Positions 24,744 to 34,300 of a stretch of DNA of 47,843 nt are shown one piece after another. The notes under the pieces were generated by a model, which was not told where the DNA came from, did no database searches, and was given only the letters and a program-made list of their open reading frames with translations. The translations under genes were made by a program, and so were the position numbers. The DNA lies in NCBI GenBank assembly GCA_964528085.1, contig CAZGRE010000006.1:1-47843 (forward strand), read 5' to 3'. Numbering within the stretch: position 1 is the stretch's first letter; each line of letters starts with the position of its first letter. Source of the DNA: B2-G16 sp964528085 (GTDB lineage Bacteria > Bipolaricaulota > Bipolaricaulia > UBA7950 > UBA9294).

Positions 24744-26588
24744 ATGAAGTCCTACGATGTTGTTGTGATCGGCGCCGGGCACGCCGGTTGTGAGGCTGCC
24801 CTTGCTGCATCGCGGCTCGGGTGTGCGACGGCGCTTATCACGCTCAACCTATCAGAGGTCGGGAAGATGCCATGCAACCCGTCGATCGGCGGGCCGGGAA
24901 AGTCGCAGATCGTCAAGGAGATCGACGCCCTCGGCGGGGAGATGGCCCGGGTCACCGACGCGGCGACGATCCACATCAGGATGCTGAACACGAGCAAGGG
25001 GCGGGTGATGCAGGTCCGCCGCGCTCAGGCAGACCGCTCGATCTACAAAGGGACCTGGAAGCGGATCCTCGAGAATGCAGAGAACCTCGAGCTGATCGAA
25101 GGGCTCGTCGATGAGCTCCTGGTCTCGGACGGGCGCGTGGGCGGCGTCCGTCTCCGCGAGGGGCTCCGCCTCAGAGCGCGGGCGGTCGTCGTGGCGACCG
25201 GTACGTTCCTTAACGGGAGGATCCTGATCGGCGACGTCGTCTACCCGGCAGGGAGGGGAGGGGAGCCACCGTCGGTCGGGCTCGCCGAATCCCTCCGCCG
25301 GCTCGGCCTGGAGGTGGGACGGATGAAGACCGGGACGACCCCGCGCGTCAACCGCCGGTCGGTCGACTATTCCACCCTCGACCGGCAGGACACCTCCCCT
25401 GAGCCGCTCTGTTTCTCATTCTGGAACAGCCCGAGGCCGATCCAGGATCCGCTTGCGGTCTACGTGACCCACACGAACGAAGAGACGCATCGGATCATCA
25501 GGGAGAACCTGCACAAGAGCGCCAATTACAACGGGCTCCTCGAAGGGGTCGGCCCGCGCCACTGCCCGTCGCTCGAGAGCAAGATCGTCAGGTTCCCGGA
25601 TCGCAAAAGCCACAAGGTCTTCCTCGAGCCTGAAGGGCGGAATACGGCTGAGGTCTATCTGCAGGGGATCTACACTGCATTCTCCCCCGAGGTTCAGGAG
25701 ATGATCGTCCACTCGATCGAGGGGCTGGAGAGGGCGCAGATTGAGCGGTACGGGTACGACATCGAGTACGACTACGTCAATCCGATCCAGCTGTCGGCGA
25801 CCCTGGAGATCGACGGGATTGGAGGGCTGTACCTCGCCGGCCAGATAAACGGGACGACCGGGTACGAGGAGGCGGCGGGGCAGGGGTTGATCGCCGGGAT
25901 CAACGCGGCTCGAAAGGTGAGAGGGAAAGATCCGCTCGTCCTTCACCGTGAGGAGGCGATGATCGGGGTGATGATCGACGATCTCGTCACGAAGGGGGTG
26001 ACGGAACCGTACCGGATGCTCCCGTCCCGCGCCGAATATCGGATCACGCTGCGGGAGGGGAACGCCGACCTCCGCCTAGCGCGGATCGGCTACGAGATAG
26101 GGCTCCTCGATGAGGGACGCTACGAGGCGGTCGAAGAGAGGAGGAGGAGGATCGAGCGGCTGATCGGAAGGCTCAGATCGACGCGTATCGGGCCGAGGGA
26201 CCCGATAAACGAGCGCATCGCCAAGCGGGGAAGCCGGCCGCTCGCGGACAACGGCGCCTCGCTGTTCGAGCTCCTCCGTCGCCCCGAGGTCCGGCTCGAG
26301 GACTTGATCCCTCCGGACGGGATCCCGGCAGACGTAAGGGAGGAGGTCGAGATCGAGGGGAAATACGCAGGCTACCTCGCCCAACAGAGGAGCCAGATCG
26401 AGAGGCTGCGGAGGATGGAGGAGATCCCGATCCCGGATGACCTCGACTACCACGATTTGACCAACATCTCGATCGAAGGGCGTGAGCTTTTATCCCGCGT
26501 CCGTCCGCGTAGCTTCGGCCAGGCTTCCCGCATCCCCGGGATCTCCCAGGCCGACCTCTCCATCCTCGCGATCGTCCTGCGCCGCTAG
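24744..26588 (+). CDS. mnmG: tRNA uridine-5-carboxymethylaminomethyl modification enzyme MnmG
   Basis: FAD enzyme that, with MnmE, installs the cmnm5 group at U34 of certain tRNAs. It is 614 residues long. The FAD motif is VVIGAGHAGCEAALAASRLG. The family signature follows as KMPCNPSIGGPGKSQIVKEID and continues with LGGEMARVTDAATIHIRMLN. A further conserved block reads AGQINGTTGYEEAAGQG. The C-terminal helical domain for MnmE and tRNA contact is intact (RPRSFGQASRIPGISQADLSIL). AGGTAGGG precedes the ATG. No mnmE gene lies in the window. Confidence 0.97.
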   Translation: MKSYDVVVIGAGHAGCEAALAASRLGCATALITLNLSEVGKMPCNPSIGGPGKSQIVKEIDALGGEMARVTDAATIHIRMLNTSKGRVMQVRRAQADRSIYKGTWKRILENAENLELIEGLVDELLVSDGRVGGVRLREGLRLRARAVVVATGTFLNGRILIGDVVYPAGRGGEPPSVGLAESLRRLGLEVGRMKTGTTPRVNRRSVDYSTLDRQDTSPEPLCFSFWNSPRPIQDPLAVYVTHTNEETHRIIRENLHKSANYNGLLEGVGPRHCPSLESKIVRFPDRKSHKVFLEPEGRNTAEVYLQGIYTAFSPEVQEMIVHSIEGLERAQIERYGYDIEYDYVNPIQLSATLEIDGIGGLYLAGQINGTTGYEEAAGQGLIAGINAARKVRGKDPLVLHREEAMIGVMIDDLVTKGVTEPYRMLPSRAEYRITLREGNADLRLARIGYEIGLLDEGRYEAVEERRRRIERLIGRLRSTRIGPRDPINERIAKRGSRPLADNGASLFELLRRPEVRLEDLIPPDGIPADVREEVEIEGKYAGYLAQQRSQIERLRRMEEIPIPDDLDYHDLTNISIEGRELLSRVRPRSFGQASRIPGISQADLSILAIVLRR

Positions 26589-26669
26589 ACCATCCGATCG
26601 TTCGGTGCTACATCCTATTCTCGTTTCTGAGCGGGTTTTCCCTCTTCTTCTTCGCGTAAGCCGAGCAGG

Positions 26670-28001
26670 TCAAGGGGTGACGAGGGACTCGATCGCATCA
26701 CCGAGCCGCCGGGCGGCCTCCTCGAACCTGAGGTCCTCTGCGAACTTCCGCGCCCGCTTTCCCATCTCGTTCAGCTCATCCCGGTCGCGGCCGAGCAGGT
26801 CGCGCAGACCGCGGTAGATCCCGCTCGGGCTCGTCTCCACCACCCTCCCGAACGCGTCCTGCACCAGATCGCGGGCGGAGCGGTGATCGGTTGTGAGGAC
26901 GGAGAGCCCGGCGCGGAGCGCCTCCACCAGGGTGAGGCCGTAGCTCTCGTGGCGGGAGGGGAAGACGTAGAGGTCGGCGAGCGCGAAGAACGCTGCCTTA
27001 CGAACCCCGGTCACATAGCCGGGGAAGTGGACCGGGATCCGCTGGAGCCGCCCGGCCATCCTCCGGAGCCGCTCGGTGTAACTCCTCCCGTGGATGTACG
27101 CCGACTCCCCACAGATGATGACAACAGGGACGATCTCCTCCCTCCGCTCCCAGCGCCTAAGCGCAGAGATCAGGAGGTCCTGTCCCTTCTCCGGCGAGAT
27201 CCGGCTGAGGGAGAGGATGACAGGGGATTCGGGATCGATCCCATACTCCTCCTTTATCCTCTCCACCTCCGCTGCAACGGCTTCACCGTCCGCCGGCCGA
27301 TCGGAGAACCCTCCCCATGGGATCACGCGGACGTCATCCCACGTCCGCCACGGGTAGGAGCGGAGGACGATCTCTGCCATCCCGCTGGACGGGACGACGA
27401 TCAGGTCGGAGCGGCGGGCGCAGTCCTCCTCCTTCTCGAAGATGAGCCTGACCACGTCCGGGAGGAAGCGTTCGATCGGTATCACAGCCCGGAACGCCCG
27501 TGCCAGTAGCGGTGCGGAGACAAGCCCGCCCAGGTAAATGCTCGCCGCGTAGTCGACGACGTCCACGTGGAAGATCGTCGCCTGGGGAAAGCCACACCGG
27601 TGGATCGCATCGAAATCGCCGGCCTCGGCGAGGTCGTTGTGCAGGACGCAGATCCGGCGCGGATCGCGGCGGCGGGAGAGGTCGGTGAGGAATTCTGTCA
27701 CCCCGCGCTCGAACTGGCGGGAGAACGAGGCGTAGCCGGGAACCGAGAGGTCGGTGAGGACACCATCGCGCCCGGGGACCCACCAGGGTATCCGATGGTA
27801 TCGGACGTTGGGGACCCCGTCCCACTCGGTCCCAGGGCCCGATCCGAGGACGGTGATGTCGAACCGCCCCTCATCCGCCCAATGGCGGATGAGGTGGTTT
27901 CCAACCTGTCCTCCCCCTCCTATCGGGATCCTCATGATATCTTGGCCAAGGTGTGCCCCGGCAAACACGATCTCGGTTTGCGTAAGCCTCGACTGCCACA
28001 T
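26670..28001 (-). CDS. glycosyltransferase family 4 protein
   Basis: A 443-residue GT-B fold retaining glycosyltransferase. The acceptor-side domain begins with the strand EIVFAGAHLG and the loop IPIGGGGQVGNHLIRHW. The nucleotide-sugar domain has SRISPEKGQDLLISAL and the family E-x7-E element in PSRHESYGLTLVEALRAGLSVL. The upstream ATG at 28001 is preferred over the one at 27935 because it keeps the first strand and has AAGGAGG 9 bases upstream. Sugar donor and acceptor are unknown. No other envelope-sugar genes are adjacent, and it is separated from the M19 gene by a 238-base intergenic region. Confidence 0.92.
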   Translation of the reverse strand: MWQSRLTQTEIVFAGAHLGQDIMRIPIGGGGQVGNHLIRHWADEGRFDITVLGSGPGTEWDGVPNVRYHRIPWWVPGRDGVLTDLSVPGYASFSRQFERGVTEFLTDLSRRRDPRRICVLHNDLAEAGDFDAIHRCGFPQATIFHVDVVDYAASIYLGGLVSAPLLARAFRAVIPIERFLPDVVRLIFEKEEDCARRSDLIVVPSSGMAEIVLRSYPWRTWDDVRVIPWGGFSDRPADGEAVAAEVERIKEEYGIDPESPVILSLSRISPEKGQDLLISALRRWERREEIVPVVIICGESAYIHGRSYTERLRRMAGRLQRIPVHFPGYVTGVRKAAFFALADLYVFPSRHESYGLTLVEALRAGLSVLTTDHRSARDLVQDAFGRVVETSPSGIYRGLRDLLGRDRDELNEMGKRARKFAEDLRFEEAARRLGDAIESLVTP

Positions 28002-28081
28002 GCCGATCTTCCTCCTTGTAAACGTGAATCAGAGGTCGATTTCCATCTTATCATTGGTCCAGTTTTGTGGGTGAAGGTCAA

Positions 28082-28102
28082 CCCTCTCCCAGAGGGAGAG
28101 GG
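28082..28102. repeat. perfect CCCTCTCCC palindrome in the 28.0-28.2 kb intergenic region
   Basis: CCCTCTCCC, a three-base loop AGA, then GGGAGAGGG form a perfect 9-bp stem. Short palindromes of this composition occur as dispersed intergenic elements in many bacterial genomes. Related purine-rich stretches follow within 90 bases, at 28114-28134 and 28165-28182. There is no T run on either strand right after the stem, so it is not an ordinary terminator. The rest of 28002-28239 shows no gene. Confidence 0.5.
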
Positions 28103-28239
28103 GACGCCTTTCTCGAGGAGAGGGAGGAAGAGTGGGGATCGAACGCTCTCCTTCCTTTTTTCTACCCCGGAGGAGAGGGGATCCCTTGGGGGTTCTCGGC
28201 CTGTTATTTTCTATACAGCTCCCCGCGACCGAGCGGCGA

Positions 28240-29280
28240 TCAGATGAGCTCCTCGAAGACGCGGAGGAAGTTCCTGTAGCAGACCTTCTCTACCTGCCGC
28301 TCGGAGAGGCCGGCCTTCCGGAGGAGATCGACGAGGCGCGGATAGTCGGCGACCGAATCAAACCCGAGGGGGGTCTTCGATATCCCGTCGAGGTCCGCTC
28401 CGAACCCGACCGCATCCTCCCCACCGACGTTGATCGCGTGAACGACGTGCCTGACCGCCCAATCGAGGCTCGGGCGGGGGAGGTGAGCGATCTCAGCTCG
28501 GAGGCGGTCGCGCTCATCATCCGAAACATCCGGCCTTCTCGCCGCCTCGATCAGGGGCTCCGCCGCCTTCAGATATTCCGGATCAAGGAACAGGGGGGCG
28601 AGGTTTATCCCAATCACACCTCCGGCATCGGCGATGGAGCGGATCATCGGATCGGTCAGGTTGCGCGGATGAGGGCAGAGCGCACGGCAGTTCGAATGGC
28701 TGGCGATGAACGGCCGGCGCGCCATGGCAAGGACGGAGCGAAAGGCGGAATCCGAGAGATGAGAGACATCGACCATCACCCCGAGCTCCTCGGCAAGCCC
28801 CAGGAGCCTCTCCCCCTCCTCGGTCAGCGGTGTGTCCTCCCCGAACGCCGTACCTGAGAACGGATTGTCCTTCCAGGCGAAGATCAGATCGCGCACGCCA
28901 AGATCGAAGAAGTGCCGGAGGTTCTCCGCCCTCCCCTCGAGCGGATCGGCACCCTCAAGCCCGATCAGAGCGGCGAGCGGCCCGCCGGAAAACGCTGCTG
29001 ACAGCCCCGATCGATCGGTGACCTTCGCCATCCGCCCGTCCGCTGAGGCGATCATCCCCTCGATCGCCTCGATCATCCCCTCGGCCCGCTCCCGCGCCCT
29101 CCCCGGGTAGCGCTCCTCGAGGACGAAGCAGGCGAATATCTGGGCGCGGACGCCGCCCTCGATCATCCCCGGGAGGCTGACGTGCGCCCCTCCGTCTTCG
29201 GATAGGAAGTCCGCCCCTTGATCGAGGACCTTCATCGCCGTGTCGCAGTGGGCGTCGAACAGGGGGAGGGGCCGGTTCAT
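28240..29280 (-). CDS. membrane dipeptidase (peptidase family M19)
   Basis: A 346-residue zinc dipeptidase of the renal dipeptidase family with a TIM-barrel fold. Metal and active-site motifs are LFDAHCDTAMKV (HxD), ALIGLEGADP (bridging Glu), MVDVSHLSD and FIASHSNCRALCPHPRNL (His ligands), and FGADLDGI (Asp). There is no signal peptide, so it acts in the cytoplasm. Bacterial members cleave dipeptides, including those with a D-residue at the C-terminus. Its first codon overlaps the end of ridA (ATGA), placing it in a kbl-ridA-M19 operon of amino-acid salvage. Confidence 0.94.
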   Translation of the reverse strand: MNRPLPLFDAHCDTAMKVLDQGADFLSEDGGAHVSLPGMIEGGVRAQIFACFVLEERYPGRARERAEGMIEAIEGMIASADGRMAKVTDRSGLSAAFSGGPLAALIGLEGADPLEGRAENLRHFFDLGVRDLIFAWKDNPFSGTAFGEDTPLTEEGERLLGLAEELGVMVDVSHLSDSAFRSVLAMARRPFIASHSNCRALCPHPRNLTDPMIRSIADAGGVIGINLAPLFLDPEYLKAAEPLIEAARRPDVSDDERDRLRAEIAHLPRPSLDWAVRHVVHAINVGGEDAVGFGADLDGISKTPLGFDSVADYPRLVDLLRKAGLSERQVEKVCYRNFLRVFEELI

Positions 29281-29654
29281 CCCTCGACCAGGGCGATCGC
29301 CTCGATCTCGAGCCGGGCCCCCATCGGGAGCGACCCGACGGCGACCGTCGCGCGGGCAGGATACGGGGCGGAGAATGCCTGCGAATAGACCTCGTTCACC
29401 GCGGCGAAGTCGTCCATGTCCGCAAGGTAGATCGTCACCTTGACGACCGAACCGAGGCTCGCCCCGCCGGCGGCAAGGACGGCGCTCAGGTTCGCCAGCG
29501 CCTGCCGCGCCGCCTTCCTCACGTCATCGGTGATCAGCTCCCCTTCCGCGGTCAGCGGGAGCTGGCCGGAGGCAAAGACGAACCTCCCGGCGCGCACCCC
29601 CTGCGAGTACGGGCCGATCGCCGCTGGTGCCCCGTCGGTCTCGATCGGTTCCAT
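29277..29654 (-). CDS. ridA: RidA family reactive intermediate deaminase
   Basis: A 125-residue YjgF/YER057c/UK114 protein that hydrolyses enamine/imine intermediates formed by PLP enzymes. Family blocks are AIGPYSQGVRAGRFVFASGQ, VFASGQLPLT, VVKVTIYLADMDDFAAVNEVY and PARATVAVGSLPMGA, which includes the catalytic Arg. It overlaps both neighbours by one or a few bases. Location directly after kbl fits removal of 2-aminoacrylate-type by-products in threonine/serine/glycine metabolism. Confidence 0.95.
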   Translation of the reverse strand: MEPIETDGAPAAIGPYSQGVRAGRFVFASGQLPLTAEGELITDDVRKAARQALANLSAVLAAGGASLGSVVKVTIYLADMDDFAAVNEVYSQAFSAPYPARATVAVGSLPMGARLEIEAIALVEG

Positions 29655-30832
29655 CAGCCTATCGCCCCGAGCTCGCGGCCGACCTTGGCGAACGCGTCGA
29701 TCGCGAAGTCAAGGTCGTCGCGCGAATGGGCGGCCGACAGCATGACGCGGATCCGCGCCTTACCGCGCGGCACGGTCGGGAAGGCGATCGCGGTGGCGAA
29801 TATCCCCTCGTCGAACAGCCGCTTGGAGAAGTCCCACGCCGTCTTCGCCTCGCCGAGCATCACCGGGGTTATCGGGGTCTCGCTGTGGCCGGTGTCGAAC
29901 CCGAGGTCCTGGAGGCTCTTCTTGAAGTACTCGGCGTTATCCCACAGCTTGCGGACAGGCTCGTCGCTCTCCTCGAGGATGTCGACCGCGGCGATGCAGG
30001 CCGCGACGTCGGAGGGAGTGGCGGCGGAGGAGAAGAGGAACGGGCGGGCGCGCTGGCGGAGGTACTCGATCACCTTCGCCGGGCCGGCGATGTACCCTCC
30101 CATCACACCGAACGCCTTCGACATCGTACCGCACTCGATGTCGACCCTACCGTGCAGGCCGTAATGATCGACGATCCCGCGGCCGTGGCTCCCGAGGACC
30201 CCTTCACCGTGCGCGTCGTCGACCATGACGATCGCCCCGTACTTTTCGGCGAGCTCGACGATCCCGGGGAGAGGGGCGAGGTCCCCGTCCATCGAGAAGA
30301 CACCGTCGGTGACGATCAGCTTCTTCTCGATATCCTTGTGCTCCTCGAGCGCCTTCGCCAGCCCGTCGACGTCGCAGTGCGGGTAGATCACGCGCTGCGC
30401 CTTCGTCAGGCGGACCCCGTCGATGATCGAGGCGTGGTTCAGCTCGTCGGTGAAGATGACGTCTTCCTTCCCCATCAGGAGCGGGATGACGGCGAGGTTG
30501 GTGTTCAACCCGGACTGGACCGACAACGCCGCCTCCGTCCCCTTGAACCGGGCAAGCTTCTCCTCGAGCTCGATGTGCAGACTCATCGTCCCGGCGATCG
30601 ACCGGACGGCACCCGGCCCGACCCCGTACCCGTCGATCGCCCGCTTCGCCGCCTGGACGAGGCGCGGGTCGTTGGCGAACCCGAGGTAGTTGTTCGAGCA
30701 CAGGTTGAGGACGCGCTTACCCTCGATCGTCACCCACGCGCCGACCGGGCCTTCGATCGTGCGGATCGTGTTGTACAACCCCTTTTCGTGAAGCTCAGCG
30801 AGCGCCCGGTCGATGAATCCGAACTTGTCCAT
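29654..30832 (-). CDS. kbl: glycine C-acetyltransferase (2-amino-3-ketobutyrate CoA ligase)
   Basis: A 392-residue PLP enzyme of the alpha-oxoamine synthase family. Kbl cleaves 2-amino-3-oxobutyrate with CoA to glycine and acetyl-CoA in threonine breakdown. Key segments are LNLCSNNYLGFANDPRLVQA, GAVRSIAGTMSLHIELE, DELNHASIIDG, the PLP-ring Asp and His in VMVDDAHGEGVLG, and the Schiff-base Lys in CGTMSKAFGVMGGY. BioF has a similar fold, but the N-terminus (LHEKGLYNTIRTIEGPVGAW) and the absence of biotin genes favour Kbl. AGGAGGAGAAG precedes the ATG. No threonine dehydrogenase is in the window. Confidence 0.9.
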   Translation of the reverse strand: MDKFGFIDRALAELHEKGLYNTIRTIEGPVGAWVTIEGKRVLNLCSNNYLGFANDPRLVQAAKRAIDGYGVGPGAVRSIAGTMSLHIELEEKLARFKGTEAALSVQSGLNTNLAVIPLLMGKEDVIFTDELNHASIIDGVRLTKAQRVIYPHCDVDGLAKALEEHKDIEKKLIVTDGVFSMDGDLAPLPGIVELAEKYGAIVMVDDAHGEGVLGSHGRGIVDHYGLHGRVDIECGTMSKAFGVMGGYIAGPAKVIEYLRQRARPFLFSSAATPSDVAACIAAVDILEESDEPVRKLWDNAEYFKKSLQDLGFDTGHSETPITPVMLGEAKTAWDFSKRLFDEGIFATAIAFPTVPRGKARIRVMLSAAHSRDDLDFAIDAFAKVGRELGAIG

Positions 30833-30867
30833 CGTCTTCTCCTCCTTGTTCTCCCTAGAATTGTCGA

Positions 30868-31323
30868 TTACGCCTTGACTAGATTCTCCGCGAGGTACCC
30901 CTCCGCTTCGGCGAGGATCCTCCTCCCCTGCTCGTAGGTGAGCGTCCGCACGGCCTCGGCCGGTGAGAACCAGCCGGCCGCGCTGTGCTCACCGGATATC
31001 TTCACCCCGTCATCGTACACGCGGGCGAGGAAATAGACGACCGTCTTGTCGACCGGGGATCCGTCGCGGTCGAACCGGTAGCGGCTGACCGCGCGGAACC
31101 CGGGGTAGAGCTCGAGCTGTCCGATCCCGGTCTCCTCGCGTATCTCCCTCTTAGCCGCGGAAAGCTCATCCTCGCCATCCTCGATCCTCCCCTTGGGGAA
31201 CCCCCAGTGGCCGCCGTTGCGGTGGCGGAGGAGGAGGTAGCGGCGGTTTTCCCCCTCCTGGCGGAAGAGGACGAACCCGGCCGATCTCTCCTTACCGTTA
31301 TGGGATGTCGATCTCGTGGTCAT
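30868..31323 (-). CDS. NUDIX hydrolase (Ap4A hydrolase-like)
   Basis: A 151-residue Nudix protein. The Nudix box is intact: G-x5-E-x7-REUxEExGU in KGRIEDGEDELSAAKREIRE and the following ETGIG. It is preceded by GGHWGFPKG, which is typical of diadenosine polyphosphate hydrolases. The ATG at 31323 lies inside the last codons of rpoB, overlapping it by 26 bases, so translation should be coupled to rpoB. It occupies the place normally held by rpoC. A house-cleaning role on nucleotide derivatives is likely. Confidence 0.92.
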   Translation of the reverse strand: MTTRSTSHNGKERSAGFVLFRQEGENRRYLLLRHRNGGHWGFPKGRIEDGEDELSAAKREIREETGIGQLELYPGFRAVSRYRFDRDGSPVDKTVVYFLARVYDDGVKISGEHSAAGWFSPAEAVRTLTYEQGRRILAEAEGYLAENLVKA

Positions 31324-34300
31324 TCCGGTCGTAGACGCGCGGATGGAGCCCGAGGCTGCGGAGCTCCCGTAACAGGACCTTGAACGACTCGGGTAGCCCG
31401 GGCTTGGGGAACTCCTCCCCCTTCAGGATCGCCTTGTACAGCTGAATCCGTCCGCGCGTGTCGTCCGACTTCACGGTCAGCATCTCCTGCAACAGGGCGG
31501 AGGCACCGTAGGCCTCGAGGGCCCAGACCTCCATCTCGCCGAGGCGCTGGCCGCCGAACTGCGCCTTCCCCCCGAGCGGCTGCTGGGTGATCAGGGCGTA
31601 CGGACCGGTCGAGCGGGCGTGGATCTTCTCGTCGGCGATGTGCTCGAGCTTGAGGACGTACATGTACCCGACGGTGATCGGGCGAGCGAACGGCTCGCCG
31701 GTCCGGCCGTCGCGGAGGATGACCTTCCCATCGCAGTCGTCGCCATCGGCGAGGCCGGCCTTCACCCTCTCCTCGTGGAGCTCGTCGAGGATCTCGTCCT
31801 CCTGCGCCCCGTCAAATATCGGGCTCGCCACGTACTCCCCCTTCAGCTTGGCGAGCCATCCGAGGTTCGCCTCGAATATCTGACCGAGGTTCATCCGGGA
31901 TGGGACCCCCATCGGGTTCAGTACGACGTCGACCGGCGTCCCGTCGGGGAGGAACGGCATCTCGGCCATCGGCCGGATCGTGGAGATGACCCCCTTGTTA
32001 CCGTGCCGACCGGCGAGCTTGTCCCCGATCGAGATCGTCTTCCGCTGGGCGACGAAGACCTTCACCAGCTCGTTCACCCCGGCGTCGAGCTCGTCCCCCT
32101 GCTCGCGGGAGAACCGCTTCACCTTTATCACCTTCGCCGTCCCGGCGACCGGCCGCATCCGCAGCGACGTGTTCTTCACGTTCCGCGCCCGCTCCCCGAA
32201 TATCGAGCGGAAGATCTTCTCCTCCGGGGTCGGCTCCGACTCGCCGCGCGGGGTTATCTTCCCGACGAGGATGTCGCCTGTACGGACGACCGTCCCCTCG
32301 CGGACGATCCCGTGCTCGTCGAGGTTCTTTAAGTCCTCCTTCGATATGTTCGGGATGTCGGCCGTGATCTCCTCCGGGCCGAGCTTCGTCTCCTCCGCCT
32401 TCACCTCGAACTCCTCGATGTGTATCGAGTCGAGGAGGTTCTCACGGACGAGTCGGTCGGAGATGACGATCGCATCCTCGTAGTTGTACCCCTCGAACGG
32501 CATGACGGCGACGAGGAGGTTCCTCCCGAGGGCGAGCTCACCGTGGTCGCTCGACGGCCCGTCGGCGAGGAGGTCGCCCTTCTTCACCGACTGCCCTTCG
32601 CTCACCACCGGCCGCTGGTGGAGGATCGTGTCCTGGTTCGAGCGCTCGAAGTTGACGAGCGGATATTCCTTCTTCTTCTTCCCCTTCTTGACGACGATGT
32701 GCTGCGCATCGACCTCGGCGACGACCCCATCCTCCTCGGCGACGAGGAGCATCCCGGAGTCCATCGCCGCCTGGAACTCGAGCCCGGTCCCGACGAGCGG
32801 GGCCTCCGGCCTGAGGAGAGGGACGGCCTGGCGCTGCATGTTCGCCCCCATCAGGGCCCGGTTCGAGTCGTCGTGCTCGAGGAACGGGATGAGGGCCGCC
32901 GATATCCCAACGAGCGCGCGGGGGGAGACGCCAATGAAGTCTACCTCCTTCGGATCGACAAGCCTCACCTCCTCACGGCCGGTTCTCACCTCTATCCTCT
33001 CGCCGAGGAGCCGGCCGTCCTTCCCGAGCGGGACGGTCGCCGGTGCGATCTTGTAGCGCTCCTCGTCGTCGGCCATCAGGTAGACGATCTCGTCGGTCGC
33101 CTTACCGTCGACGACCTTCCGGTAAGGGGCGACGAGGAACCCGTATTCGTTGACGCTCGCGTAGCAGGCGAGGGATGTGATCAGCCCGATGTTCTGCCCC
33201 TCCGGGGTCTCGATCGGGCAGATCCGCGCGTAGTGCGACGGGTGGACGTCGCGGACCTCGATCTTCGCCCGCCGCTTCGTCAGCCCGCCGCCGAGGGCGT
33301 TCAGCCGCCGCTTGTGCGTCAGCTCGGTCAGCGGGTTCGTCTGCTCGAGGAACTGGGAGAACCTACCGGTATAGAAGAGCTGGTTTATCGCCCCCTGCAC
33401 CGTCCGCGTCGAGATCAGCCGGCGGATCGTGTCCTTCTCGTCGAGGGCGTACTTGGAGAGCTTGTCCCGCGCGATCCTCGCCATCCGGGCGAGCCCGGTG
33501 CGGAGCGCGTTCTCGGCGAGCTCCCCGGGTAGGCGGACCCGCTTGTTCGCCAGGTGGTCCTTCTCGTCGAGGAGGGAGGGGTTCTCCGGGACGGCGAGGA
33601 GGAGCTTTATCGTCCGGACGATGTCGGCGAGGTAGAGGACCGGCTGCTTCAGCTGAAGGCCGAGCTTCCGGTTCACCTTAAACCTCCCGACGTCCGAGAG
33701 GTGATAGCTCGCCGGATGGAAGTAGAGGTTCTCGACGTATTCGCCCATCTGAGCCGGGGAGGAGCGGTCCGACGGCCTCAGCCGACGGTATACGGCCCGG
33801 AGCGCCTCCTCCTGACTCGTCGTCTGGTCCGCCTCCAGCGCCCGCTGGATGTAGCGGTCGACGAGCCTGATCGAATCGAGCCCAAGACCGGCCAAATCGG
33901 CCAGATGCTCCTTCTGGAGCGTATCCCCAACCGCGAGGAACCCCTCACCGTCCTTCTCGACGTCCATCCCCAGCCGGTAGCCGACGTAAGGTTCCAGCCT
34001 CTCGATCGTCACCGGGAAAACATCGAACGCGTAGTAGCGGCAGATCCTCTCCTCGTCGAAGCCGAGCGCCTTGAGGAGGGTGGTAGCGACGACCTTCCCC
34101 TTCCGGTCGAGGTTGGCGCGTAGGGTCATCCGCTTCGTGTCGAGGAGTATCTCCAGCCACGCCCCGAGCTCGGGAAGGATGTGCCCCTTGTACTGATCCT
34201 TGTCCTCGCGCGTGAAGTAGACGCCCGGTGCGCGGGTCAGCTCGTTGACGAGCGCGTTCTCCGAGCCGTTGATGATGAACGTCCCGCGCGAAGTCATCAT

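Noticed and set aside
29654..30832. BioF (8-amino-7-oxononanoate synthase) in place of Kbl
   Set aside because: The fold is shared, but the N-terminal segment and association with ridA favour Kbl, and no biotin genes are near.
32420..33532. A long plus-strand open frame inside rpoB
   Set aside because: Antisense shadow of a conserved rpoB region; no start signal and no domain.
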